A stretch of 47,816 bases of DNA from an uncultured Alistipes sp. (GTDB taxonomy: Bacteria; Bacteroidota; Bacteroidia; Bacteroidales; Rikenellaceae). Positions 28,056 to 38,249 of this stretch are shown one piece after another. A program made the translations under genes and the position numbers. Position 1 is the first letter of the stretch. Every line of letters starts with the position of its first letter. The stretch is from positions 1 to 47,816 of the forward strand of contig CALUJN010000040.1 in the NCBI GenBank assembly GCA_944320985.1. The letters are read 5' to 3'. The notes under the pieces were generated by a model, which searched no databases, was not told the origin of the DNA, and was given only the letters and a program-made list of their open reading frames with translations.

Positions 28056-29345
28056 CTACACACGTCGCGGATAGCGACAGATAATGGCCAGAAGTGCCAC
28101 CGCTCCGAGAATCACCGGATAGTAGAGATTGCGCATGATCTCCAGCGGCGACAGCCCCGCCAGTTCCGCCGCCATAAGCATCTGTGCACCATAAGGAAGC
28201 AGCCCTTGCGTGAAGCACGAGAACGTGTCGAGAAGGCTCGCACTGCGGCGACGGCTCACGCCGAAGCGGTCGGCAATCGTCCGCGCAATGGGCCCCACGG
28301 TCAGGATGGCGATGGTGTTGTTCGCCGTGCAGAGATTCGCCAGGCACACCAACCCCGCAATCGTCCCCTCGGCACCGCGCCGTCCCGAGATATGTCGGGT
28401 CATCCGGTCAATGATCCAGTCGATTCCGCCGTTCAGGCGAATCATCTCCAGCAGTCCGCCCGCCAGCAGCGTGATGATGATCAACTCCCCCATTCCCGTA
28501 ATTCCCTGCCCCATGCCGCCGCACCAGTCCATCAGGCTGAAGCTTCCCGATGCCAGACCGATTACCCCCGAAGCGGCAATACCCAGCAGCAGCACCTTCA
28601 TGACGTTCATGCCGGCAATGGCCGTCACCAGAACCAGCAGGTAGGGAATGACCCGAATCCAGGCTATGGAATCCGGATGGGTCGGAATCCGGGCTACGCT
28701 TCCCGTCACGAGGTAGATCGCCAGCGTCACAACGGCCGCCGGGGCCACGATCCGCACATTGACCCGGAATTTGTCGCGCAGGTCGCACTCCTGCGTGCGT
28801 GTCGCGGCGATCGTCGTATCGGAGATGAACGAGAGGTTGTCGCCGAAGAAGGCGCCGCCGACCACGATGGCCGTCAGCCACGCCGCACCGAGTCCGGTCT
28901 CTTCGGCCAGTCCCGCAGCCACCGGAACCAGCGCCACGACCGTTCCGACCGACGTTCCGATGGAGAACGACACGAAACAGGCTGCAAGAAACAGCCCCGC
29001 CGGAAGCAGGCTCCCGGGCAGCAGATGCAGCGTCAGGGCAACGGTGGCATCCACGGCCCCCATGCTGCGGGCCGATTCGGCAAAGGCACCGGCCAGCACG
29101 AAGATCCAGATCATCAGCAGCACGTTCGGATCCGAGGCTCCGCGCGAAAAGTGTGTGATCCGTTCGGAGAAAGGCATGCGGTGCATGATCGCCACGGCAT
29201 AGACCGACGCAGCGATGAAGGCCACCGAAATGGGCATCTTGTAGAAGTCTCCGGCAAGGAGCGATACAAGCAGATAACTGGCCAGAAAGACCAGCAGAGG
29301 AGTGAGGGCAAAAAAGCCCCCGTGACGGTTTGATGCAGCTGACAT
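28056..29345 (-). CDS. NhaC-family Na+/H+ antiporter
   Basis: Inner-membrane cation/proton antiporter of about 429 residues with roughly a dozen hydrophobic segments. I start at ATG 29345 (MSAASNRHGGFFALTPLLVF); longer forms add a GC-rich, non-membrane leader and lie behind the promoter. Family-typical parts are SIGTSVGTVVALVPVAAGLAEETG, VVGGAFFGDNLSFISDTTIAA near the middle, and CTANNTIAILTVGPIA toward the end; polar residues in these helices line the ion path. It is monocistronic, with a promoter upstream. It lies between the GH2 gene and the RND cluster with no clear functional tie. NhaC-like proteins of this branch may also carry organic substrates with sodium, so the ion preference is not certain. 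Confidence 0.9.
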   Translation of the reverse strand: MSAASNRHGGFFALTPLLVFLASYLLVSLLAGDFYKMPISVAFIAASVYAVAIMHRMPFSERITHFSRGASDPNVLLMIWIFVLAGAFAESARSMGAVDATVALTLHLLPGSLLPAGLFLAACFVSFSIGTSVGTVVALVPVAAGLAEETGLGAAWLTAIVVGGAFFGDNLSFISDTTIAATRTQECDLRDKFRVNVRIVAPAAVVTLAIYLVTGSVARIPTHPDSIAWIRVIPYLLVLVTAIAGMNVMKVLLLGIAASGVIGLASGSFSLMDWCGGMGQGITGMGELIIITLLAGGLLEMIRLNGGIDWIIDRMTRHISGRRGAEGTIAGLVCLANLCTANNTIAILTVGPIARTIADRFGVSRRRSASLLDTFSCFTQGLLPYGAQMLMAAELAGLSPLEIMRNLYYPVILGAVALLAIICRYPRRV

Positions 29346-29375
29346 ACGCGTTCTTCGGATCGGACCGACCGGCTG

Positions 29376-29406
29376 CAAAAATAACGCAAAAAATCCGGAT
29401 CGCCAA
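29376..29406 (-). promoter_or_regulatory. Promoter of the NhaC-type antiporter
   Basis: The minus strand has TTG (29404-29406), 20 bases, then TATTTTTG (29376-29383), which matches both elements and the spacing of the main Bacteroidota promoter. It lies about 30 bases before the start codon. Confidence 0.7.
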
Positions 29407-29464
29407 CTCCCGCCGTACAACCGCTGTCCGACAGGAGCCGCTCCGGAGTAATCGCCTGCGACCG

Positions 29465-30771
29465 CTATCGGCCGGTTTCGCGCAACAACAGACCCAGCGT
29501 CTGCAGCAGATCGACATGGGCCATGACCAGATCGTAACGCGCCGAAAGCAGGTTCACCGCCGCATTGTAATAGGCGATCTGCACATCGCGGAAATCGAAC
29601 TGCGAGAGCGTACCGTCCCGGAGCTGCTGCTCGGCAATACGCAGACTCAGCCGCGAGGTCGACAGCTGCTCTTCGCGCAGCGACACCAGCTCCCGGCACA
29701 GGAGATAGTCGCTGTGCTGACGGTCGACGTCGTAATTCACCGAAAGACGCATCTCGTCCAAGGTGATCTCTTCAGCCTGGCGGTTGATCTCGGCGATGCG
29801 TACGGCACGGCGGCGCTGGCTTCCGTTGAAGAGCGTGAACGAGAGTTTGGCCGAGACGTAGGGCTGGATCTGATGCGTCGAGACCCCCGACGTCCGGTTG
29901 TATGCGTAGGAGGCGCCCGCCCCGACGCTCAGACTCGGATAGTAGTCCGAACGGGCGATGCGCGTCTCCTCCTCGCGCAGGCGGATCGACACATACTGGT
30001 TCCGGAGCGAGCTATTGTCGCTCTGCGCGATGCGGTGCAGCTCCACCGGATCGAAGTGTTCATCGATCGTGGGAATCGTGTCCGTGAGCTGCCAGGTTTC
30101 CCCGCCCTTTCCGGCCAGCAGATAGCCGAGCTGCCGACGCGCCTCCTCGCTGCGGTTCTGCTGGCTCAGGTAATCCGCACGGTCCTGGAGCCAGACGTTC
30201 TTGGCCTGCAACAGCTCCAGATTGCGGGCGACACCCAGTTCGGAGGCCCGCTCCTCGCGGCGGTAACGGTCAAGCGAGGCATCCATCAACTCCCGGGAGA
30301 TCGAAACCTTCTCCTGCTCGAGAACCGCCTGGTAGTAGGCCGCAATGATCGACCGGACGGTATTCTCGATCAGCACCGTCTGCGAGCCTTCGGCCTGTTG
30401 CTGCGAAAGGTCGAGTTTCGACTTGGTGCGCCACACGCGGAAGCCCCCGAAGAGCACCCACGTCACGTCGGCACTCGGCTGCACGAGGCTCGTCGCATAA
30501 TCCGCACGCCCCTCGTCCTGGGGATAGATCCGGTTGTAGTTCGCACTCGCACCCACGGCCACCGACGGATAGAGTCCCGCGGCCCCCCACGTATTGTTGA
30601 TCTCGGCCGTGCGGGTCTGCAGGGCCCCACGCGCACATCGTAATTGTATTCCAACCCCACGCCGATGGCCTCGGCAAGAGTCAGCGAATCGTGCTGCTGC
30701 GCCCGGGCCGCATCCGGCACCAGACAGAGCAGCAAAACAACACTCCAGAGATATCGTATCATGCTTTTCAT
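29465..30771 (-). pseudogene. TolC-like outer-membrane efflux channel, frameshifted
   Basis: Outer-membrane channel of an RND efflux system. ATG 30771 opens a signal peptide (MKSMIRYLWSVVLLLCLVPDAARA) and the usual N terminus (LTLAEAIGVGLEYNYDVRV). At about 30617-30627, in a GTGGGGCCC run, the frame is lost. The family sequence resumes in another frame with ALQTRTAEINNTWGAAGLYP and runs to the stop at 29465. One missing base, or a loss of one plus a multiple of three, explains it. Repaired, it would have about 435 residues, the normal size. The downstream frame contains both OEP repeats (RKS-type coiled coils around VLEQEKVSISRELMDASL and LLCRELVSLREEQLSTSRLS). It lies 3 bases after the pump gene. 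As written, no functional channel would be made. Confidence 0.8.
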
Positions 30772-30774
30772 CGA

Positions 30775-33700
30775 TTAAAAGTCCGCATTGCGCAGCTGAT
30801 CCTTGACGGCCGTCTCGACACTCTCGGGCGTACGCTCCGGATGCCGCAAGCGGGCAAAGAAGAGCTTCGTCCGGTTGGCGACCTTGAGGAAGACCGGGAA
30901 GCAGGTCAAAATAAAGAACGTCCCGAAGAGGATGCCGTAACCGAGCGTAATGGCCATGGGCAGCACGAAGCGCGCATCACTGCTCCCCTCGCGGATCAAC
31001 GGGAAGAGCCCGGCGGTAGTCGTCAGCGACGTGAGCAGGATCGGACGCAGACGCGAACGGGCCGCTTCGAGGATCGCCTCGTCGATCTTCATCGAGAGCT
31101 TCAGACAGTCGTTGTAGCGCGAGATGAAGACCACGCCGTCGTTGATGATCGTGCCCGAAAGGGCCACCATGCCCCAGATGGTCATCATCGAGAGCGGAGC
31201 CCCCTCGATCCAGTGGCCCCAGATCGCCGACATGCATCCCACGGGAATCATCAGCACAACGAGTGTCATCTGAAGCGTCGAGCGCAGATAGATCACCAGA
31301 ATCATGATGATGATGAAGAGCGCCACCATGTAGAAGCTCTTGATCGTCTCCATTTCGTCACGCATGTCCTTCATCTGTCCCTGCTGCATGTAGGTGATTT
31401 CGGGATAGCGCGACAGGATATCGGGCAGGATGTTCGTCTCGATCTCCTCCATGACGGGCAGCACCGAGGCCGTGGCATCCTCCATGTAGGCGTCGACACG
31501 GATCTCCTTGCGGCCGTTGTAGTGGTTGATCGAGAGGACGCTGCGTCCCGGAATCAGCTCGCACAACTCGCCGAGCGGGTATTCGCCGCCCGAGGTGCGG
31601 ACCATCATCTTCGCCAGATCGCCCATCGTCCTGCGGTCCGAATCGGGGTAACGCACATAGAACCACACCTCATCCTTGCCGTCCTGCAGCCGCTGGGCCA
31701 GCGATCCGTAGAAGGCTTCGCGGACCTGCGACATGACCTGCTGCTGGGTCAGGCCCAGGCTGTAGGCCAGCGGGCGGAGGCGGATCTGCACCTCCTGACC
31801 GCCGAGCTGCGCATTGTCGATGACGTTGTAGAGCGCATCCAGTTCCCGCAGCCGATGCTGGAATTCGGCACTCGCCCGCTCGAGCGTGGCCAGATCGTAG
31901 CCGAACAGGCTGATCGAGACCTGCGCACCGAAGCGGTGCCCGGCGCCGATGGCGAACTTGTAGGCCGCGGGCACCGTGCCGAGTTCCCGGGAGATCAGGG
32001 CCTTGATCTCGTCGGTACCGATCTCCGAATGGTCCAGCGGACGCAGGAAGACCACCACCGACCCGGCATGGCTGCCCGTTTCGCTGCCCGAGAAGGCCGA
32101 CCCCGTACGCATGTTGATCAGTTTAATGAACGACGGCTCCCGATAGCGCTCCATGAGCATCGAGTCCACGTGCCAGACAACCGACTCGATGCGTTTGAGT
32201 TCGGCGACCAGCTGGTCGTTGTTCGTTCCGGGCTTCATGGCCAGTTCGATATTGAAGTTGTCCTCATTCATCGACGGAAGGATCGTAAAGCCGATGCGGC
32301 CGCCGCCGATGAGTCCCGCCGTCAGGAGGAAGCACCCCAGCAGGCAGGCCAGCACCACGGTCGTATGTCCCAAAGCCCATCGCACGAAGGGTTGATAGAC
32401 CCGATCCGAAATCCAGCCCAGTCCGCGGTCGAAACCGCTCCGGATCCGGCCGTAGAGGTTCTTCTGCGAAGGCGGAGCCAGCACCTTGGGCGAAGCGCAG
32501 TGCGACGGGAGCATGAACATGCTTTCGAGCAGCGAGAACAACAGGCAGACGATCACCACGACGGCCATCTCGTACATCATCTCGAGGTTGCCCTCGATGA
32601 AGAGGATCGGCAGGAAGGCCACCAGCGTCGTAATCACCGAGACCAGCACCGCGGGCAGCACCTCCATAGCCCCTTCGACGGCCGCACGACGCGCCGTAAG
32701 GCCCTGCTGGTAGCGGGTATAGATGTTCTCACTGATGACGATGCCGTCGTCGACCAGAATACCCACGATGAGGATCATGCCGAAGACCGAGATGAAGTTC
32801 ATCGTCAGACCCATGAGCGTCGCCACGACGAACATGCTCAGAAAGGCCATCGGAATGCCCCACGCCACTCAGGCCGAGAGGCGGAAGCTCAGGAACAGAG
32901 ACAGACACAACACCACGAGCAGCATACCGGCCAGTCCGTTGCTGTAGAGGATGTTGAGCTGTCCGCGCAACGTATCGAGGAAGTCGTGCATGTACTCCAG
33001 GCGGAAGCCGTTGTCCCGGGCATTGAACTCCCGGATATAGTCATGCAGGTAGGCCGAGATCTTCTCCAGATCCTCCGTCGCGAGGTTGTCGATGCGGAAC
33101 ATGATGTCGCGCTCGCCGTCGACGTAGCTGGCCGTGGGAATATCCTCGAAGATCAGACGCACGTCGGCAACATCTCCCACACGGATCAGATTGCCGTTGG
33201 CATCCGCCCGCACGACGATCTGTTTGACATCGTCGGGCGACACCGAACGGTAACGCGAATTGATCTTGATCTCCTCGCGCGGGTTCTTGATCTTGCCGCC
33301 GTAGATGTCGATGTTGTTGGCCGCCACGGCGTTCTTGATCTCCGTGAAGCTCATGTTGTAGCGCTGCAGCATCTCCTCGCGCACCTCGATCGACATCTCC
33401 ATCCGCGCCGGATAGCCCAGCAGCGTCACCTGCGAGATGATTCCAGACCCCAGGAAATCGTCCTCGATACGCTGGGCCATGCGTTTGAGCTGCATGATAT
33501 CCTCCCGGCCCCGGGTCAGCGACAGAAAGCCCGACAGCGAGGTGGTCTTGGTCTTGGTGATGACGGGATTCTCGGCCCCCGCGGGGAAGTTCGAGATCTT
33601 GTCAATCGCATTCTTGATATCGTTCAGCACCACATCCACGTCGTAATCCGTGCGGATGAGGATCGAGACCAGCGACTGGTTCTCCATCGACTTGGAGCTG

Positions 33701-33942
33701 ATCTCCTTGATCCCGACCACACCGCGCAGGGCATTCTCGACGAGTGTCGTCACACCCTCCTCCATCTCCTTGGGCGTGGCGCCCTGATACGTCACCGAAA
33801 CGGTAATCAGACGCGACTCCGTGATCGGGAACGACGCCTTGCGGATGGAGAACAGCGCGGCGATGCCGAAGACCAGCACCAGAAAGACCAACGCCTGCGA
33901 ATAGAAGGGATAGCGGACAAAAGCGGTTATGAGTTTGCGCAT
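30775..33942 (-). pseudogene. RND efflux pump, interrupted by an in-frame TGA
   Basis: Inner-membrane RND transporter, about 1,055 residues if the stop is read through. The first part (33942 to 32872, 357 residues) has the N-terminal membrane helix, the porter domain and TM2, and stops at SFRLSA. The very next codons in the same frame are GTG-GCG-TGG (VAWGIPMAFLSMFVV), the standard continuation. Relatives have Trp where the TGA (32869-32871) stands, so this is a TGG to TGA change. The second part includes the proton-relay helix (GMILIVGILVDDGIVISENIY), the second porter half, and the last helices. The Asp pair LVDD is intact. An internal ATG at 32868-32839 could start a fragment, but this would lack the N-terminal porter. 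Adaptor gene upstream by 21 bases, channel gene downstream by 3. Confidence 0.85.
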
Positions 33943-33963
33943 GGTTTCTCTCGTATTCGTGGA

Positions 33964-35088
33964 TCAATGATTCTCAAGCAGTCGGACCTCCATCCCGTCA
34001 TAGGGATTGACCAGCGATTCGGCAACGAGGATCTCGCCGGGTGTCACACCCCGCAGATAGACATAATCCTCATCCACGTAGACCACCTCACCCTTTCGGG
34101 CGCGAAGGTGCCCGTCAACCCAGGCATAGATCGTATCCCCGGCAAAAAGGGCCTCGCGCGGCAGGCGCATCACCTGCTGCAGACGGGTCGTAGCAACCCG
34201 GATCCGATAGAGTTGTCCCGAAATCAGGCTCCCCTCGGGCGCCTCGACACGAATGTAGATCTTCACCCGCTGCATGGCCTCGTCGACGAACGGCGCAATC
34301 CGGTCTACCCGTCCGTCATAGCGCTCCGTTCCGCTCTCCACCGTCACGGGGCATCCCCGATAGAGGTATTGCGTATATTCGGGTTCGACCCCCGCCTCCA
34401 GTTCCAGCCGGTCGGTCTGGATGATCGTGGCGACCTCGCTCCCGGGCGAGGCGATGGCTCCGACCTCCTTGGCCACGCTCAGGAAAACCCCGTCGAAGGG
34501 GGCCTCGATGGCATATTTGCGCAGGGTGATCTCGGCCTGTTTCACGCCGTAGTAGTCGGAGATGACGTTACGCACCGAGAGGTAGACCTTCTCCTTCTCG
34601 CTGGTCACGGCCGGCAGGGGCGGGAAATCCCGATCCACCGACAGCGAATTGAAAAAGTCCGTCCATTTGGCCGCCTCCTGCGGGAAATCCACCGACAGAT
34701 CGGCCAGCTGCTACGAAAGCAGACTCATGTAGCGGCTCCGGCTGGCCATCAGCGACGCCCGGGCATCCTCGTCGTAGAGCCGCACGAGCAGATCCCCCTT
34801 GCGGAAGCGAACCCCCTCACGCAGCGTCACCTCGCCCGGGACGATCCGGGCGCTGACCTCGGAGCTGAGTTTCACCGTGGCCCCGGCGTAGACCTTGGCA
34901 AAGCAACTGTACGACACGTCATAATCGCGCAACGTCACCGTATCGGCCTTGACATGGATGAGGTTGCGTTTTTCTTCGTTGATTTCGGCCACGGGCTTCG
35001 TACGGACCATATAGCGGAAAAGCCCGTAGGCCCCGGCAACGATCAGAACGGCAAGGGCCGCCTGCAACAAGCGATGTCTCTTCATCAT
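33964..35088 (-). pseudogene. RND periplasmic adaptor (MFP), interrupted by an in-frame TAG
   Basis: Membrane-fusion protein that links the RND pump to the outer-membrane channel. ATG 35088 (MMKRHRLLQAALAVLIVAG, an N-terminal anchor) is preferred over a TTG nine bases earlier. The first part has the barrel and lipoyl start (SYSCFAKVYAGATVKLSSEV, RFRKGDLLVRLYDEDARA) and stops after SRYMSLLS at TAG 34711-34713. The same frame continues QLADLSVDFPQEAAKWTDFF and on through the lipoyl second half (YAIEAPFDGVFLSVAKEVGAI), the beta-barrel and the membrane-proximal domain to TGA at 33964. TAG is one base from CAG, and a Gln fits the coiled coil here. Repaired length is about 374 residues, normal. The start is 6 bases after the DUF4857 gene's stop. 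Confidence 0.85.
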
Positions 35089-35093
35089 ATCTC

Positions 35094-36314
35094 TCAAAAA
35101 CGGTTAGGAAACAACAGGGAGGCGATCAACCCGTAGATGCCGAACACGGCGGTCATTCCCAGGTCGATCAGCTGGAAAGGGCTGTACAGCCGTGCCCGGC
35201 GCCACAAACGGATGGCCGCAAGCACCACGACACAGCAAAGATTCGTCAGCCAGAACTTCCCCACGGGGTTGGGCACCGGAATCAGGTGCGTGACGCCGGG
35301 GGTCATCATGATCCGGAACGGGAAGAGCCGCGCCTCGAAATCGGCCTCCGGAGAGTTCCGGTAGTTGGGTACGGCCTGTGCACAACGGTCCACCGGCGCG
35401 AAGTCGCGGTCCAGGACATACATCACGCTGCTGTCGCGTTCGAGATTCTTGTACGAACGGAAATAGCGGTTGTAGGTCAGCATGAAGCGGCCGTTGTTGG
35501 GTCCGATGGGGAGTTTGTGCAGCGTGTAGTCGGTCAGCAGCACGTAGAGTTCGTTCTCCGGCGTGAAGATATGGCAGTAGATCTCGCCCGGAACGTGACA
35601 CTTGATCTGTTTGATCTCGAAATCGTTGTCGATGGCCCGCACGCGCGGTTCCCCGTGAACCATCAGCAGGTGGAAGAGCTTGCCCGAAGCATCCACCACG
35701 AAATAGCCGTCGTCGCGCGACTTGATCGTCGACGGAATGCCGTAGATGTCGCGTGCCGGAGCCCGGAACCCGGCCCGTGTGAGCGCCTCGTTGAAACGGC
35801 GGCTCTTGGCCGTATCGATCCGGTTGGTCGTCGTGTGGAGGAACTCGATTCCCCGTTTCCCGATGCGGAAAAGATCCTCCGGAAGGTCTACGCCCGGATG
35901 TCCGGGCTGCGACTCGAAGAGCGGAGCCAGCGGGTATTCGAAGCCCTTGTCGCCGATAAGCATCAGGCGCCGCACGCTGCGCAGCACCTCCTGGGTCAGC
36001 GGTTCGCCCATCACCGAGTCGGGCATCATGCCGAGCAGTTTCAACTTGCGCGTGTTGTTGAAGGGCAGCAGCCGGGCGTATTCGTTCTCCGAAAGCGGAT
36101 TCCCGACCCGGTCGCGGTAGACCATGCGCACATCCTGACGCAGCGAATCGTAGATCTCCTCGGCAAAGACGAAATCCTGCGAAACCTCGCTGTAATAGAG
36201 CAACCGCTTGTAGGATCGCTTCTCAAAGCGGTTCCGGTAGAGGTCGGGCAGATAGAAGCCCAGAACCAGAATGGTGGTGAAGACCAGCAACACCCGAACG
36301 ATTTTCGCTGTCAT
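35094..36314 (-). CDS. DUF4857-type membrane protein, copy 2
   Basis: Protein of 406 residues with an N-terminal membrane helix (VRVLLVFTTILVLGFYLP) and two C-terminal ones (FWLTNLCCVVVLAAIRL, LIDLGMTAVFGIYGLIASLLF). A large periplasmic section lies between, with repeating beta patterns (YFVVDASGKLFHLLMVHG, LYVLLTDYTLHKLPIG) that suggest a propeller-like fold. It matches what I recall of DUF4857, a Bacteroidota family found beside ABC transporters; its role is unknown. It is a diverged paralogue of the protein at 36978-38246: shared features include RIGKRGIEFLHTTTNRIDTA against RFGREGIEFVDAPENRVDSQ. Its start overlaps the upstream permease stop as ATGA. A substrate-handling or coupling part of the exporter is a guess. 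Confidence 0.75.
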   Translation of the reverse strand: MTAKIVRVLLVFTTILVLGFYLPDLYRNRFEKRSYKRLLYYSEVSQDFVFAEEIYDSLRQDVRMVYRDRVGNPLSENEYARLLPFNNTRKLKLLGMMPDSVMGEPLTQEVLRSVRRLMLIGDKGFEYPLAPLFESQPGHPGVDLPEDLFRIGKRGIEFLHTTTNRIDTAKSRRFNEALTRAGFRAPARDIYGIPSTIKSRDDGYFVVDASGKLFHLLMVHGEPRVRAIDNDFEIKQIKCHVPGEIYCHIFTPENELYVLLTDYTLHKLPIGPNNGRFMLTYNRYFRSYKNLERDSSVMYVLDRDFAPVDRCAQAVPNYRNSPEADFEARLFPFRIMMTPGVTHLIPVPNPVGKFWLTNLCCVVVLAAIRLWRRARLYSPFQLIDLGMTAVFGIYGLIASLLFPNRF

Positions 36315-36976
36315 AGGATTCCCTTATTGAAACGGTAAGCAGTGAAGAGGACCGAGAAGCTCGAGACCAGAGTGACTCCGGCGAAGATCCACAGCAACGT
36401 GTCGACGCCACCGATCGGATAACGACGCAGAATGAGGCTGACGAGCAGATAGGCGATAATGAAGTATCCGAAGCGATAGCGGCCGACGGGTTCCAGAGCC
36501 ATCATGGCGATCCAGAAGTAGGCCGTCATGCCCCCAAGCACCCACACGGACATGGTTTTCAGCGCCGGGACCATCACTTCTCCCGGAAGATAGATCGCGC
36601 CGAGGCCCAGAAAGAGCAACAGGCAAACCGCCACGATGGCCAACAGCAGCAGAAAGCCGTAAAAGACCATGCAGTAGACGACCGCCGTGGCGTTGAGCGG
36701 CAGATGCAGCGAGAGTTTGATGCGTTTGTCGGTGACTTCGGGCAGGAACTGCGAACAGCCGATCATCACGGCGGCGAAGAGCGGCACGAAACGGAACAGA
36801 TCGAAAAAGCGCTCCTTGCCGACGATCAGCTGGTAGAAATAGAACGGCGCATCGGCCCGCACGCCTCCGGCTACCCCGATGACGATTCCGAGGACGGAGG
36901 CCACGCCAACAAGCGCGGCGATGAGTGCGAACCACCTGGTTTTGAGCCACTCCTTATAGATCAGATGAAGTATCAT
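36311..36976 (-). CDS. ABC transporter permease, copy 2
   Basis: Polytopic membrane protein of about 221 residues starting MILHLIYKEWLKTRW, with six hydrophobic segments. It pairs with the neighbouring ABC ATPase by context. The N-terminal YKEWLKTRW is shared with the permease at 38250-38927, as are QFLPEVTDKRIKLSLHLPLN against QYLPEVANRRIRLTLHLPVS, and the C-terminal YRFNKGIL against YRFSKGL. The two are clear paralogues. I start at ATG 36976, one base beyond the DUF4857 stop; longer forms would run back into that gene. It ends with an ATGA overlap into the next DUF4857 gene. It is of the ABC-2 exporter kind. Confidence 0.8.
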   Translation of the reverse strand: MILHLIYKEWLKTRWFALIAALVGVASVLGIVIGVAGGVRADAPFYFYQLIVGKERFFDLFRFVPLFAAVMIGCSQFLPEVTDKRIKLSLHLPLNATAVVYCMVFYGFLLLLAIVAVCLLLFLGLGAIYLPGEVMVPALKTMSVWVLGGMTAYFWIAMMALEPVGRYRFGYFIIAYLLVSLILRRYPIGGVDTLLWIFAGVTLVSSFSVLFTAYRFNKGIL

Positions 36977-36977
36977 T

Positions 36978-38246
36978 TCAATCCTTGTTTTTGAGGTTTC
37001 GTTCGGCTCCGAGTCCCGGGATGGCGAGGACTCCGAGCAAGCCATAGATGCCCAGCAGCAGCGTAATGACGAGATCGATCGCGACAAAGGGTTTGCGCAG
37101 CGACTCACCGCGGCGCCGCAGCAACACGCCGAGCGCCACGCACCAGACGACGTTGAGAAGAAGCCAGCCCCAACCTTCGGGCGTACCGAAGCGGAGCCCC
37201 TGCCACGGAGTCAGCGAGACCGTCAGCGGAAAGAGCACCCGGCGGATCCGGGACGTCCAGGCGTCGGGCCGTACGGGACGGGCCACCGAGCAGCTGTCCA
37301 GCAACCGGAAGTCGAGGTCCGTGACATAATAGTCCGTACGGTCGTTACGTTCGTAGACGAACTTGCGGAAAAGCAGATTCGAGTGCATCGCCACACGCAG
37401 ATGCCGCGCCGAAGGCAGCGACAGGCGATGGAACGTGTAGTCGCGGTCCATGCGGTAGATCGTGCCGTCGTCGGAGAGCGCCAGCGCCAGGAACTCCGGG
37501 CGGTCGCAGAAGCTCAGGTTCCGCAACCGGCACCCTTCGGGCAGGGCGATCGGTTCCACCTCGGGTTCCCCGCCGCACATTCCCATGCGGAAGAGCGCCC
37601 CGCGGCTGTCGGTCAGGAAGTAACCCAGCGTCTCGGCATCGGTAAGGTCCACCGGCGTCCAGGCCCAGGTGTAGGGCGACACGAAGCCCGCCCGGTCGAG
37701 CGCCTCCCTAAAACGGAGACTCTTCTGGCTGTCGACGCGATTCTCGGGAGCATCGACAAACTCGATGCCCTCGCGGCCGAAGCGGAACAGATCCTGCGTC
37801 TGGTAGTCCCGCGAACGGTAGTTGAGCCCATCCCGCAGATCCATCAATCCGTAATCGCGATCGCCGCGATCACCGAAATACATCGAGTATTCGGCGGCGG
37901 CAACCTGCTCGGGGGTCACGGGCACGCCGCAGATCGTCGACGGAAGACGTTCTTCATAGATCAGTTGCGAGGCATTTCCCAGAAGGGCCAGCGTATCGAG
38001 CGCCTCCGGCGTATAGTCGTTGCCCTTCGAATCGCGGATCGTCCAGCGGCTTTCGTCATGCCGGCGATCCCTCGACGAATAGTCGGGACGTGCAACGAGA
38101 AAATCCCCCAGAGACTCCGAATAGAGCACCTTCGTATAGGTGAAGTAACCCCGCGAAGGGATCCTTCCGTAGAGTGCCGGCAGAACCACCATGGCGGCAA
38201 AGGCCGCAAACAGCACGGCAATCAGTCGTATGAAATTCCGAATCAT
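36978..38246 (-). CDS. DUF4857-type membrane protein, copy 1
   Basis: Protein of 422 residues with the same design as its paralogue at 35094-36314: an N-terminal helix (FIRLIAVLFAAFAAMVVLPALYG), a long periplasmic section with beta-strand repeats (YFLTDSRGALFRMGMCGG, LALSDDGTIYRMDRDYTFHR), and two C-terminal helices (WGWLLLNVVWCVALGVLL, FVAIDLVITLLLGIYGLLGVLA). Function unknown; the family name is from memory. It begins 3 bases after one permease and ends one base before the next, so it lies between the two permease copies. Its constant coupling to a permease suggests that each permease works with its own DUF4857 partner. Confidence 0.75.
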   Translation of the reverse strand: MIRNFIRLIAVLFAAFAAMVVLPALYGRIPSRGYFTYTKVLYSESLGDFLVARPDYSSRDRRHDESRWTIRDSKGNDYTPEALDTLALLGNASQLIYEERLPSTICGVPVTPEQVAAAEYSMYFGDRGDRDYGLMDLRDGLNYRSRDYQTQDLFRFGREGIEFVDAPENRVDSQKSLRFREALDRAGFVSPYTWAWTPVDLTDAETLGYFLTDSRGALFRMGMCGGEPEVEPIALPEGCRLRNLSFCDRPEFLALALSDDGTIYRMDRDYTFHRLSLPSARHLRVAMHSNLLFRKFVYERNDRTDYYVTDLDFRLLDSCSVARPVRPDAWTSRIRRVLFPLTVSLTPWQGLRFGTPEGWGWLLLNVVWCVALGVLLRRRGESLRKPFVAIDLVITLLLGIYGLLGVLAIPGLGAERNLKNKD

Positions 38247-38249
38247 GAC

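Noticed and set aside
32869-34713. Recoding of TGA and TAG as amino acids (selenocysteine, pyrrolysine or a changed code) in the RND genes
   Set aside because: TGA and TAG are normal terminators elsewhere in the window (for example the permease and the first rightward sulfatase). Homologous positions suggest Trp and Gln, and no recoding genes or SECIS-like hairpin are seen. The third gene is frameshifted, which recoding would not explain.
30691-35136. A very long open reading frame (about 1,480 codons) on the plus strand, opposite the RND pump and adaptor genes
   Set aside because: Its product is rich in His, Arg, Asp and Gln with no recognisable domain, signal or membrane pattern. It mirrors the codon bias of the real genes on the other strand. 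The minus strand shows clear RND family motifs.
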